Shown here: in pieces, positions 18,798 through 27,568 of the stretch | Layout: each line of letters starts with the position of its first letter | Numbering within the stretch: the first letter of the stretch is position 1 | Origin: Nakamurella sp. | GTDB taxonomy: Bacteria; Actinomycetota; Actinomycetes; Mycobacteriales; Nakamurellaceae | DNA: 58,698 nucleotides | Direction: 5' to 3' | Assembly: GCA_017848755.1 (NCBI GenBank) | Contig: JAFIHI010000010.1 | Coordinates: 1 to 58,698, forward strand | Program-made: the position numbers and the translations under genes | Notes under the pieces: model-generated | The model's database searches: none | Told to the model about the DNA's origin: nothing | Seen by the model: only the letters and a program-made list of their open reading frames with translations

Positions 18798-20288
18798 CTA
18801 CCGTCGCGCGCTTATCCCCGCTGGAATCGCGTCGCCGTAGGGTGCGTCGCGGCGGAGGTACGGCCGGGCGATGAACATGTACACCAGCCCGACGGCGACC
18901 ACCAGGCCCGCCGACAACAAGACGATCCAGTTGTCGTACCAGGCCGCGTCTGGTGTTCGCGGCCAGGCCATGTTGGCCGCGGCGGCGAACTGGTAGATCA
19001 GCGCCACAACGGTCACCACAAGTCCCCACGAGCCGAGGTTGAACGGGCCGGATGGGCGCCACCCCTTCAGCCGGGCGCGCAGCGATGCGACGACCACCAT
19101 CATGAAGGCCAGGTAGATGCCCAGCGACGCGAACGAGACGATGCGGGTGAGCGCGTCCGCGGAGGCGATCGAGCCCAGAATGATGAGGATGGGCACCAGC
19201 GCGGCGAAGAGCAGCGCGTACGGCGGCACGGCGCGTTTCGGCGAGAACCGGCTGAGCAGTGCGCTGCCCGGCATCATGTGATCCCTCGCGTAGGAGTACA
19301 CCAGGCGGCTGGCCGCGGCCTGCAGGCTCAACGCGCAGGAGAAGAACGAGATGAGCACGATCGCCAGCACCACGCGGAAGCCGACGGTGCCGAAGGCGTT
19401 GCGCAAGATGGTGGTGACCGGATCCGCGTCGGCGCCGGACATCACCGCGCCGAAGTCCGGCACCGCCAGCATCAGCGCGAACACGATGAAGAACGAGGCG
19501 ATACCGCCGACGTAGATCGTCATGCGCATCGACTTCGGGATCTGCGTGCGGGGGTTCTTGACCTCCTCGGCGACATCGCCGCAGGCCTCGAAGCCGTAGT
19601 AGAGGTAGACGCCCAGCAGAGCGGCCGCCAAGAACGCCGGCAGATATGAGCCGTCGCCCTGGACGCCGGCGCTGGTGAAGATGACGCCGACATCGTGATG
19701 CCGCTCGGTCAGCAGCAGCCAACCGCCGACGGCGAGCGCGCCGATCAGCTCGGCGGCGAACCCGAAGAACGCGAGGCGGGCCAGCAGCTTGGTGCCGCCC
19801 AGGTTGAGCAGCGTGACCACGATGATGAGGCCGATCGCGCACGTCACCGTCACGGTCGCCGAGGGCGTGATACCGAGCAGCATCGCCAGGTACGGGCCGG
19901 CGCCGTAGGAGACGCTGGCGATCGTCACGACCAGGGCGATCATGTAGATCCAGCCCGACATCCACGCCCACCGCCGGCCCCAGAGGCGCCGGGTCCACGG
20001 GTAGATGCCGCCGGTCACGGGGAACTGGGACACCACCTCGCCGAACACCAGCGCCACGAGCAGCTGCCCGACCGCCGCGATCACGACCGCCCAGATGGAC
20101 GCCGGCCCCCCGGAGCCGACCGCGAACGCGAACAGCGAGTACACGCCGACGACGGGCGACAGGTAGGTGAAGCCGAGCGAGAAGTTGCCCCAGAACGACA
20201 TGCTGCGCTTGAAGTCCGAGGTGTAGCCGAGGTCGGCGAGGTGTGCATCCTCGTCGCCGCGTTCCGGTGCTCCGAGCGTCTCCGTCAT
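18798..20288 (-). CDS. APC-superfamily amino-acid permease
   Basis: A 496-residue transporter with about 12 membrane helices. The N-terminal hallmark LGYTSDFKRSMSFWGNFSLG plus GFTYLSPVVGVYSLFAFA is typical of the GABA/choline/ethanolamine permease group. The GGIYPWTRRLWGRRWAWMSGW and ACGDVAEEVKNPRTQIPKSM segments match the conserved cores between helices 3-4 and after helix 6. Substrate probably an amino acid, polyamine or amine. ATG 20288 has AAGGGA upstream on the minus strand. It diverges from a PucR regulator, the likely controller. Confidence 0.87.
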   Translation of the reverse strand: MTETLGAPERGDEDAHLADLGYTSDFKRSMSFWGNFSLGFTYLSPVVGVYSLFAFAVGSGGPASIWAVVIAAVGQLLVALVFGEVVSQFPVTGGIYPWTRRLWGRRWAWMSGWIYMIALVVTIASVSYGAGPYLAMLLGITPSATVTVTCAIGLIIVVTLLNLGGTKLLARLAFFGFAAELIGALAVGGWLLLTERHHDVGVIFTSAGVQGDGSYLPAFLAAALLGVYLYYGFEACGDVAEEVKNPRTQIPKSMRMTIYVGGIASFFIVFALMLAVPDFGAVMSGADADPVTTILRNAFGTVGFRVVLAIVLISFFSCALSLQAAASRLVYSYARDHMMPGSALLSRFSPKRAVPPYALLFAALVPILIILGSIASADALTRIVSFASLGIYLAFMMVVVASLRARLKGWRPSGPFNLGSWGLVVTVVALIYQFAAAANMAWPRTPDAAWYDNWIVLLSAGLVVAVGLVYMFIARPYLRRDAPYGDAIPAGISARR

Positions 20289-20441
20289 GGTGCGTTCCCT
20301 TCTGCCGCGGGCGGTATCGCCCGCGCCCACGTGTCGAGTGACGGTCATCGTATGGAGTGATCCAGTTCATAGGACATGGCCAGGGTGTTGAAAATGAGCC
20401 ATGATCAGTGGCCGTCATGTCGATTCCGTGGGAGGTATCCG

Positions 20442-21992
20442 GTGACGGTCACCCTGGAAAAGCTGCTGCAGGACGCTGAACTCGGCTTGCGACTGATCGC
20501 CGGGCCGGCACACGGGGGCACCGCGGACATCGAGATCGAGTGGGCGCACGGGATCGAGCTGGTCGATCCGCGGCGCTTTCTGCGCGGCGGCGAGATGGTG
20601 ATGCTGACCGGCCTCCGACTGTCCCGGCGGCGCGCCGACCAGATCGCCTACGTCGACCGGCTGGTCGAAGTCCGTGTGGCTGTGCTCGGCTTCGGCATCG
20701 GGGTCCAGTTCGACTCCGTTCCGGAGGCTCTCGTGGCACGCTGCCGCGACGTCGGCCTGCCGCTGGTCGAGATCCCGCTGCGGACGCCGTTCATGGCCAT
20801 TTCGCAGGAGATCGCTCGGCAGGAGTCCGCGCAGCGGGCCGCACCGCTGCACGATCTGATCGACCTGCAGCAGACCCTCAGCCGTGCGACGGTGCGCGGT
20901 GGGATCCCCGGATTGATCCGACGGGCGCACCGGACCCTCGGCGCGCTGGCGGTTCTCGATGATGACGGCATCGTCGTCTCCTCGGCCGCTCCGGACTGGT
21001 TCCTCGCGCAGATGACGGCCTTTGTCCGGTCGCACCGCAGCCGTTCTGCGGCCGGCACGATCGTCCTGACACCGCAGCAGGAATCCGGCCGTGCTCCTTC
21101 CGACTGTGCCCTGATCGAGGTGCATGCGCTGACCGGCCGGCACGCGCGCCGTGGCTGGCTCGCCATCGGGCCGAGTCGCGAACCGCGCCCCACCGACCGC
21201 CTGCTCATCAACCAGATCGTCTCCCTGGTCACGCTCTCCCTCGACGCGGACCGGCGCCTCGTGGACGATCGCCTCGAACCCTCAGCTTTGGCGGCGCTGC
21301 TGCGGCGCGACCCGACGGATCCGGAAGTGCTGGACATGGTCGCGCTGTACGGCTTTCCGGTTGACGGTGACGCGATCCTGCTGTGCCTGCCCAGGGCGGG
21401 GGAGGGCACCGTCGGCGAACTCCATCGGGATCTCGCCGCTGCCGGCATCGACCATCTCTGTCGCGGCGACGGCGGCGAGGCGCTCGTCCTGGTCCGAGCG
21501 GACGACTCGGACCAAGCAATCCGCCTGATGCAAGGCCGCCTGGGTGGCACCGGCGCGGCCCCCACACCGATCGGGGTGAGCGCGGCGTTGCCCGTGGCGC
21601 ACATCGCCAGGGGTCTGGAACCGGCGCGCCGCGCTGCCGCGTCGGCCGCGCGCCGGCGGCAGCCGGTTGCCTGGGCGGATGAGCTCACGATCGAATCGCT
21701 GATGGCCGACCCGTTGCTGCGCGAGCACATCCGCGACCGCACCGAGCCGGTGCTCGCCGCGCTGGACACCGCGGCCACCCCACGGGACGGCGACCTGGCG
21801 GAGGCGCTGCGAGTCTTCCTGCGGCACAACGGGAAATGGGGATCGGCGGCCGCCGAACTCGGCGTGCACCGGCACACCCTCTACAGCCGCATCAGCCGGA
21901 TCGAGCAGCTCACCGGACTCGATCTCGACGACGCGCACCAGCGAGCGCTGCTCTTGCTGGCCTGGGCCGCCCGCGATGACATCACGGCGTGA
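20442..21992 (+). CDS. PucR-family transcriptional regulator
   Basis: A 516-residue regulator. The N-terminal PucR ligand domain is at about 1-125 (VTLEKLLQDAELGLRLIAG, EIEWAHGIELVDPRRFLRGG, GEMVMLTGL). A degenerate GGDEF-like middle follows, then the C-terminal HTH_30 motif (LRVFLRHNGKWGSAAAELGV, HRHTLYSRISRIEQLTGLDL). Relatives sense purines or amino compounds and control linked catabolic or transport genes. The permease shares a 153-bp divergent promoter region and is the obvious target. GTG 20442 is selected from GGGAGG at 20429-20434. The 3' end overlaps the convergent vapC by 11 bp. Confidence 0.88.
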   Translation: MTVTLEKLLQDAELGLRLIAGPAHGGTADIEIEWAHGIELVDPRRFLRGGEMVMLTGLRLSRRRADQIAYVDRLVEVRVAVLGFGIGVQFDSVPEALVARCRDVGLPLVEIPLRTPFMAISQEIARQESAQRAAPLHDLIDLQQTLSRATVRGGIPGLIRRAHRTLGALAVLDDDGIVVSSAAPDWFLAQMTAFVRSHRSRSAAGTIVLTPQQESGRAPSDCALIEVHALTGRHARRGWLAIGPSREPRPTDRLLINQIVSLVTLSLDADRRLVDDRLEPSALAALLRRDPTDPEVLDMVALYGFPVDGDAILLCLPRAGEGTVGELHRDLAAAGIDHLCRGDGGEALVLVRADDSDQAIRLMQGRLGGTGAAPTPIGVSAALPVAHIARGLEPARRAAASAARRRQPVAWADELTIESLMADPLLREHIRDRTEPVLAALDTAATPRDGDLAEALRVFLRHNGKWGSAAAELGVHRHTLYSRISRIEQLTGLDLDDAHQRALLLLAWAARDDITA

Positions 21993-22422
21993 TCAACGGC
22001 ACTGTCGGGAAGTAGGTGCGGTAGCGGGCAGAATCCCGCGTCAGCAAGGTGAGCCTGGAGATCGCCGCGTGAGCGCCGATGTAGAAGTCCGGAAGGGGAC
22101 TCGTACGTTCCCCGCCGCGGCGGCGGTACGCCACAAACGCTTTGCCAGCCAGGAATCCCGCGGCGTAGGGCAGGGGTGACCGCTCATACAGGTGGGGTGG
22201 CAGCGCGTCATCAAGGTCTTCGATCCGCGCGAACCCGATCGAGACCTCGGCGTAAATGAGCGGGTTGATCAAGAGGCGGCCGCGTCGGGCTGCCGCTTCG
22301 AGTGCAGCCCGCGACCAGTTACCCCAGCGGGCGTCGCGCGTGGCGACGTCCAAAAGGACGTTTGCGTCGACCAAGACTCGGGCGCCCGCCGCCGGTTGTG
22401 CCGGTCGGGGTCGATCAGGCAC
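21982..22422 (-). CDS. vapC: PIN-domain toxin, VapC family
   Basis: A 146-residue PIN-fold ribonuclease. The acidic catalytic set is visible: Asp in VLVDANVLLDV, Glu in INPLIYAEVSIGF, Asp in PDFYIGAHA and Asp in LLTRDSARYRTYFP. VapC toxins cleave RNA and are neutralised by the cognate VapB. It starts at GTG 22422 overlapping the vapB stop by eight bases; the first 15 residues are Pro/Arg-rich and a later start is possible. Bicistronic with vapB. Confidence 0.9.
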   Translation of the reverse strand: MPDRPRPAQPAAGARVLVDANVLLDVATRDARWGNWSRAALEAAARRGRLLINPLIYAEVSIGFARIEDLDDALPPHLYERSPLPYAAGFLAGKAFVAYRRRGGERTSPLPDFYIGAHAAISRLTLLTRDSARYRTYFPTVPLITP

Positions 22423-22639
22423 GGGTCAGCGCGAGGATCTCGTCGGTCGACAAACCCGTGTCCGCGCGACCGTCGAGTCGGGTCACGGCGTCGGATCCGC
22501 GATCGTCGGGAGCTGCCCGGCTGACGATAAGCACCTCATCTCCTCGTTCGATGAAGTCGACGACGGTGTTCGGGAACAGGCCGTGCCGCTCCCGAATCGT
22601 CTGGGGAATCGTGACCTGCCCCTTCGATGTGACGCGCAT
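22415..22639 (-). CDS. vapB: AbrB/SpoVT-type antitoxin, VapB family
   Basis: A 74-residue antitoxin. The N-terminal swapped-hairpin AbrB domain reads MRVTSKGQVTIPQTIRERHG. The C-terminal tail (GLSTDEILALTRA) carries the toxin-binding segment. Antitoxins of this type repress their own operon; a palindrome lies directly upstream of the start. ATG 22639. Confidence 0.9.
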   Translation of the reverse strand: MRVTSKGQVTIPQTIRERHGLFPNTVVDFIERGDEVLIVSRAAPDDRGSDAVTRLDGRADTGLSTDEILALTRA

Positions 22640-22649
22640 GGCGCAATAA

Positions 22650-22669
22650 TACTCTTACGGGTAAGAATA
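22650..22669. promoter_or_regulatory. Palindromic operator of the vapBC pair
   Basis: TCTTAC (22653-22658), two bases, GTAAGA (22661-22666) is a perfect palindrome extending outward with one mismatch to TA...TA. It stands 11 bp before the vapB ATG in an unusually AT-rich patch that also supplies promoter-like sequence. An autoregulatory VapB site is the natural reading. Confidence 0.55.
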
Positions 22670-22710
22670 CGGCGCACCGCTAGGACCGAGTATCGGCGGC
22701 CGGTGTGCGC

Positions 22711-23172
22711 CTACGGGCGGACGGGGTGCACCAGGTGGCGGGTGTGCCAGAGCCAGCCGAGGCCGAGCAGCGGCAGCACCACCGGGATGTAGACATAGCC
22801 GCTGCCGTAACCGGACCACACGGTGTCATCGGGGAATGCGACGGAGTCGGCGAGCGAGAGGGTGCCGATCACCAGCACGCCGACGAACTCGGTGCCGCAG
22901 GAGGCCCAGGCGAGCCCTCGCGACCAGCGCCGACGGGTGGTGAGGCCCACGGTGGCGCCGATGTAGACGAGCCCGGACAGCAGCGAGAGCAGGTACGCGA
23001 GCGGCGCCTCGTGAAACTTGGTGGCGATCTGCACGACAGCGCGGGCCGTGGCCGCGAGCGCGAAGATGCCGTAGATCGTGATCAGCGCGCGGCGCGGCCC
23101 GGTCGGCTCGACGGCTGCGCCGGGCGTATCCGCGCCGGGCGCGGATGCGTCGTCATCCATGGCAGTTCTCAT
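22711..23172 (-). CDS. Small polytopic membrane protein, family not recognised
   Basis: A 153-residue protein with an acidic, Ala/Pro-rich N-terminus and four hydrophobic segments (starting ALITIYGIFALAATARAVVQ, AYLLSLLSGLVYIGATVGL, FVGVLVIGTLSLADSVAF and YIPVVLPLLGLGWLW). The upstream membrane gene stop overlaps an 11-codon ORF (23169-23204, MSTAVNPARHE), whose TGA overlaps ATG 23172. This suggests translational reinitiation along one mRNA. ATG 23157 (MDDDAS) is an alternative start. Function unknown; probably forms a unit with the next membrane protein. Confidence 0.72.
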   Translation of the reverse strand: MRTAMDDDASAPGADTPGAAVEPTGPRRALITIYGIFALAATARAVVQIATKFHEAPLAYLLSLLSGLVYIGATVGLTTRRRWSRGLAWASCGTEFVGVLVIGTLSLADSVAFPDDTVWSGYGSGYVYIPVVLPLLGLGWLWHTRHLVHPVRP

Positions 23173-23200
23173 TCATGACGGGCTGGATTCACGGCAGTGC

Positions 23201-23572
23201 TCATGACGAGAAGAGCCCCCACAACTGAGCGAGCCGCAACGTCATGACGGCGACCACGACAGCGGCGAAGGAGAGACAGATCGAACCCCAGCGAGTGCGC
23301 TCGATCCGGGCGAGCTGGAACCCCAGCGGGACCGGGGCGAGAATACCGATCGAATATGCGACGAAGGTGACGGGCTCGGCGATCCCCGAACCCGGCAGCC
23401 GGAGCCAGCCGACGGCCGACTGGGCGAGGAGTGCCGCCTCGAGAACGATCGCGAGCACCATTTGGATCTCGCCGGTTGGGCGGTGGCGCGCCGCCGAGAT
23501 GCCGGTCCACACCGCCAACGCCAAGCCCACACCGACCACGGAATAGGACAGCGCGACGATCACGATCCTCAC
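23201..23572 (-). CDS. Small integral membrane protein, paired with the downstream membrane gene
   Basis: A 123-residue protein with four predicted helices, beginning at GTG 23572 (VRIVIVALSYSVVGVGLALA). A conserved-looking loop RHRPTGEIQMVLAIVLEAAL leads into the second helix. No family name is recognised. The start has no visible Shine-Dalgarno, so a leaderless transcript is possible. Its TGA overlaps the start of the short bridging ORF that leads to the next gene. Confidence 0.7.
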   Translation of the reverse strand: MRIVIVALSYSVVGVGLALAVWTGISAARHRPTGEIQMVLAIVLEAALLAQSAVGWLRLPGSGIAEPVTFVAYSIGILAPVPLGFQLARIERTRWGSICLSFAAVVVAVMTLRLAQLWGLFSS

Positions 23573-23649
23573 CGTAGCGGGCGGCGCTCGGCAGCTTCGA
23601 GCCGATCCGGGGTGCCGCCCGTGCTGCCGCCGGTCCGAAGTCCGCGGCG

Positions 23650-24252
23650 CTACCGCGGGCGCACGAGATCCACGGGGCGCAGCGTGACCGTGACGACGCC
23701 GCGGACCGTCACCTCGTCCTCGCCGCTGCCGCTGGCGTGCAGCCGGTAGCCGTCGTCGGTCCGCTCGAAAACCTCAATCGCGGCGGGCTTTTTCGCGTCG
23801 CCGGGGTCGACAAGCCAGTACTGCGCGATACCGCCATCGAAGTATCGGGACATCTTCGCGGTCCGGTCGATGCGCGCGGTGCCGGGAGACAGCACCTCGA
23901 CGACCACGACCGGCGTGCCCACGACGTTGTTGTCCGTCAGGGCGGATTGCGGCACCACCAGCACATCGGGCTCCAGCGAGGTGGTCTCGTCCGGCCGCCA
24001 GTCGAAGGGTGCGACGAAGGCTTCGTAGCCGGGCGGGCAGGCCGCGTCGAGGATCTTGATAAGTCGGACCACCGCCCGTTGGTGGCCGGTCGCCGGTGAC
24101 GGGGTCACTAGCAGCACCCCGTCCAGCAGCTCGCGGCGCAGACCGTCGTCCGGCAACGCATCGATCGCCTCGTGCGTCCACTTCCCCAGCGGTAGCACCG
24201 GCGGCGCGAGCGTCGCTTCCGCTTCAGATGCAGTGCCTGCCATGACGACCAT
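23650..24252 (-). CDS. Uma2-family (DUF820) putative restriction-endonuclease-fold protein
   Basis: A 200-residue Uma2 protein. The family core is clear: an N-terminal [20 protein letters not shown], then [29 protein letters not shown] and [12 protein letters not shown]. The Asp of EPDV and the Glu of VEVLS with the following lysine form a PD-(D/E)XK-like site. Uma2 proteins are abundant in cyanobacteria and some actinobacteria; their function is not settled. ATG 24252 follows GGGAGGG with good spacing. Confidence 0.85.
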   Translation of the reverse strand: MVVMAGTASEAEATLAPPVLPLGKWTHEAIDALPDDGLRRELLDGVLLVTPSPATGHQRAVVRLIKILDAACPPGYEAFVAPFDWRPDETTSLEPDVLVVPQSALTDNNVVGTPVVVVEVLSPGTARIDRTAKMSRYFDGGIAQYWLVDPGDAKKPAAIEVFERTDDGYRLHASGSGEDEVTVRGVVTVTLRPVDLVRPR

Positions 24253-24344
24253 GGTGCCCTCCCGGCGTGTGACATGCCAGGAATCCTCGCAGCATGCTCG
24301 ACACGCCCCGCGGACTTATCCACAATGCGCAGGTCGCAGTGTCT

Positions 24345-24594
24345 GATTGTTCGCTCCGCGCTCCGCTCGGCCGCCCTGCTGCATCGGATTGTTCGCTCGG
24401 CGCTCCGCTCGGCCGCCCTGCTGCATCGGATTGTTCGCTCGGCGCTCCGCTCGGCCGCCCTGCGACTTCGCCGCGACGGGCGAGCCTTCCTTCGACCTCG
24501 CTCACGGAACCGTCGCGACGGGCGAGCCTCCCTTCGACCTCGCTCACGGAACCGTCGCGACGGCCCTGATTCGCTCCGGCGTCGCTCACGGTGA
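24345..24594. repeat. Tandem array of 42-bp period made of two different units (three A, then three B)
   Basis: Unit A begins GATTGTTCGCTC at 24345, 24387 and 24429. Unit B begins CGYCGCGACGG at 24469, 24511 and 24553. Both units are 42 bp, though their sequences are unrelated. The last copy of each is diverged. 42 bp is a multiple of three, so several frames stay open and give artificial 14-residue repeats (for example [13 protein letters not shown] and [12 protein letters not shown] on the minus strand). No gene start, codon bias or domain supports translation. A minisatellite (VNTR) in the spacer upstream of the B12-binding gene is the best reading. Confidence 0.85.
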
Positions 24595-24721
24595 TAGAGA
24601 GCCCACGGATCGCGCACGCCGCGCGGGGGCCGGCGGCAACGGGCATCATCATGGGAGACGAGCGGGAACCCGAACGCCGCCATGGCCCCCGCCTCGATGG
24701 CCCTTGTAGAACGGAGCGCCG

Positions 24722-25132
24722 ATGCCGAGACCGATCCGCGTGGTCGTCGCCAAACCCGGGCTCGACGGGCACGACCGCGGTATCAAGGTGGTCGCCCGGG
24801 CGCTGCGCGACGCCGGCATGGAGGTCATCTACACCGGGTTGCACCAGACCCCCGAGCAGATCGTCGCGGCGGCGCTCGCCGAGGACGCCGACGCGGTCGG
24901 CCTATCGGTGCTGTCCGGCGCACATATGACGCAGTTCCGTCGAGTGGCCGAACTGCTGCGGGAAGCCGACGCGGCCGACATCGTGCTGTTCGGCGGCGGG
25001 ATCATCCCGGACGAGGACAAGGCGGCGCTGGCCGAGCTGGGCGTCACCGGCATCTTCACGCCGGGCACGCCGACCGCCGAGATCATCGCCTGGCTCACCG
25101 AGGCCGTCGCGGGGCGGCTTGCCGCCGACTGA
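24722..25132 (+). CDS. Stand-alone cobalamin (B12)-binding domain protein, methylmalonyl-CoA mutase small-domain type
   Basis: A 136-residue protein equal to the C-terminal B12-binding domain of methylmalonyl/isobutyryl-CoA mutases: [18 protein letters not shown] with the DxHxxG histidine ligand, [10 protein letters not shown], and [19 protein letters not shown]. No large catalytic subunit lies in the window. It may serve as the small subunit of a two-part mutase (HcmB/IcmB type) encoded elsewhere. ATG 24722 has GGAGC upstream. It precedes sucC by 227 bp; succinyl-CoA links mutase chemistry with SucCD, but shared regulation is only a guess. Confidence 0.87.
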   Translation: MPRPIRVVVAKPGLDGHDRGIKVVARALRDAGMEVIYTGLHQTPEQIVAAALAEDADAVGLSVLSGAHMTQFRRVAELLREADAADIVLFGGGIIPDEDKAALAELGVTGIFTPGTPTAEIIAWLTEAVAGRLAAD

Positions 25133-25193
25133 CGCCAGCCGAGTCTCGGGATTCGGCCAGGCGGGGGACCGGGCCCGCCGGCGCGAAGCGCCG

Positions 25194-25210
25194 CGAACGT
25201 CGTCATAAGC
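25194..25210 (-). repeat. TATGACG dispersed motif (exact core)
   Basis: Minus strand GCTTATGACGACGTTCG followed by CGGC, in the non-coding spacer between the B12-binding gene and sucC. Confidence 0.9.
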
Positions 25211-25359
25211 GGTTCGTGAACAACCTCACCGCAGGTGAGGATGCGCACGTACCCACACGATCGTTAGGGTTTTCACGTAACGGCCGTTTGCGGGGTGCGC
25301 TGGTCACGAGTTGCGCACGTCTGCCTGCACCTGGTCAGATTCCGAGGCGGGAGAAACGC

Positions 25360-26532
25360 GTGGACCTGTACGAATACCAGGCGAAGGAACTGTTCGCCGC
25401 CCATGGTGTGCCGGTGAGCCCGGGCATCGTGGTGACGAGTGCGGACGAGGCGGTCACGGCGGCCGAGAAGCTGGGCACGCCGGTGATGGTCAAGTCGCAG
25501 GTCAAGACGGGCGGTCGCGGGAAGGCCGGCGGCGTCAAGTTCGCCGCGACCATCGATGATGTGCGCACCCACGCGGGGAACATCCTGGGCCTGGACATTC
25601 GCGGGCACGTGACGCGGAAGGTGCTGATCACCCCGGCCAGCGACATCGCAGCGGAGTACTATGCCTCGTTCCTGCTCGACCGGGCGAACCGCCGCTATCT
25701 CGCCATGTGCAGCAAAGAGGGCGGGATGGAGATCGAGCAGCTTGCGGTGGAGAAGCCCGAGGCGCTGGCGCGGGTTCCGATCGACCCGGCGGCGGGGGTG
25801 GATGCGGCGAAGGCGGCGGAGATCGTCGCTGCTGCGGGCTTCGATGACGATGTTCGCGACAAGGTCGCCGCGGCACTCGTGAAGCTGTGGGACGTGTTCG
25901 TCGGCGAGGACGCCACGCTCGTCGAGGTGAACCCGCTGATTCAGACGCCGGACGGCGATGTGTTGGCGCTGGACGGGAAGGTGACGCTGGACGACAACGC
26001 GGCGTTCCGCCACCCGCAGCACGCCGACCTGGTGGACTACGCCTCGGAGAACCCGCTGGAGCTCCGGGCCAAGGAGAAGCACCTGAACTACGTCAAGCTG
26101 GACGGCCAGGTCGGGATCATCGGCAACGGCGCAGGGCTGGTGATGTCCACGCTGGACGTCGTCGCGTACGCGGGCGAGAAGCACAGCGGGGTGAAGCCCG
26201 CGAACTTCCTGGACATCGGCGGCGGGGCCTCGGCGGAGGTGATGGCCAGCGGGCTGGACATCATCCTGTCCGACCCGGACGTGAAGAGTGTATTCGTGAA
26301 CGTGTTCGGCGGGATCACCGCCTGCGACGCGGTGGCGACCGGCATCGTCAAAGCGTTGGAGATCCTGGGTGACGCGGCGACGAAGCCGTTGGTGGTCCGA
26401 CTCGACGGGAACAACGTGGCGGCCGGCCGGGCGATTCTCGCGGCGGCCGCGCATCCCCTGGTGACCTCTGCGGACACCATGGACGCCGGCGCGGATCGGG
26501 CCGCTGAACTCGCCGCTGCGGCCGGAAAGTAA
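25360..26532 (+). CDS. sucC: Succinyl-CoA ligase (ADP-forming), beta subunit
   Basis: Beta subunit of the TCA enzyme interconverting succinyl-CoA and succinate with substrate-level ATP synthesis. The 390-residue protein begins [20 protein letters not shown] and has the ATP-grasp nucleotide site ([17 protein letters not shown]), [13 protein letters not shown] and the CoA-ligase domain [18 protein letters not shown] with [11 protein letters not shown] 25360 is chosen from GGGAG at 25349-25353 and from the family N-terminus; the frame is open far upstream but that part is not sucC. sucD follows after 13 bp. Confidence 0.96.
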   Translation: MDLYEYQAKELFAAHGVPVSPGIVVTSADEAVTAAEKLGTPVMVKSQVKTGGRGKAGGVKFAATIDDVRTHAGNILGLDIRGHVTRKVLITPASDIAAEYYASFLLDRANRRYLAMCSKEGGMEIEQLAVEKPEALARVPIDPAAGVDAAKAAEIVAAAGFDDDVRDKVAAALVKLWDVFVGEDATLVEVNPLIQTPDGDVLALDGKVTLDDNAAFRHPQHADLVDYASENPLELRAKEKHLNYVKLDGQVGIIGNGAGLVMSTLDVVAYAGEKHSGVKPANFLDIGGGASAEVMASGLDIILSDPDVKSVFVNVFGGITACDAVATGIVKALEILGDAATKPLVVRLDGNNVAAGRAILAAAAHPLVTSADTMDAGADRAAELAAAAGK

Positions 26533-26545
26533 GGGGACAGAAGCG

Positions 26546-27448
<903 letters not shown>

Positions 27449-27568
27449 GCGGAGGCGGTGCCGGCGGTCCGGCGCTGCCGTCCGGCGCCGGTGTCCGGAG
27501 CGCGGCTGGGGGCGGCCCGGCGAGCCTGCCGTCGGTCCACCGCCCGCCGTGTGACAGTACTTGATGTG

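Noticed and set aside
23169-23204. 11-codon ORF between the two membrane genes as a separate gene
   Set aside because: Too short to support as a gene; treated as a possible reinitiation bridge in the note on the downstream gene.
24316-24324. TTATCCACA, a perfect DnaA-box sequence (another, TGTGGATAA, near 37243)
   Set aside because: Only single isolated boxes 13 kb apart, with no dnaA, dnaN or box cluster; a replication origin is not supported.
24345-24594. CRISPR array
   Set aside because: Repeats are directly tandem with no unique spacers and there are no cas genes.
24224-24844. Minus-strand ORF with 14-residue repeats across the 42-bp array
   Set aside because: Several frames are open only because the period is divisible by three; there is no start context, domain or codon bias, and the neighbouring real genes do not continue it.
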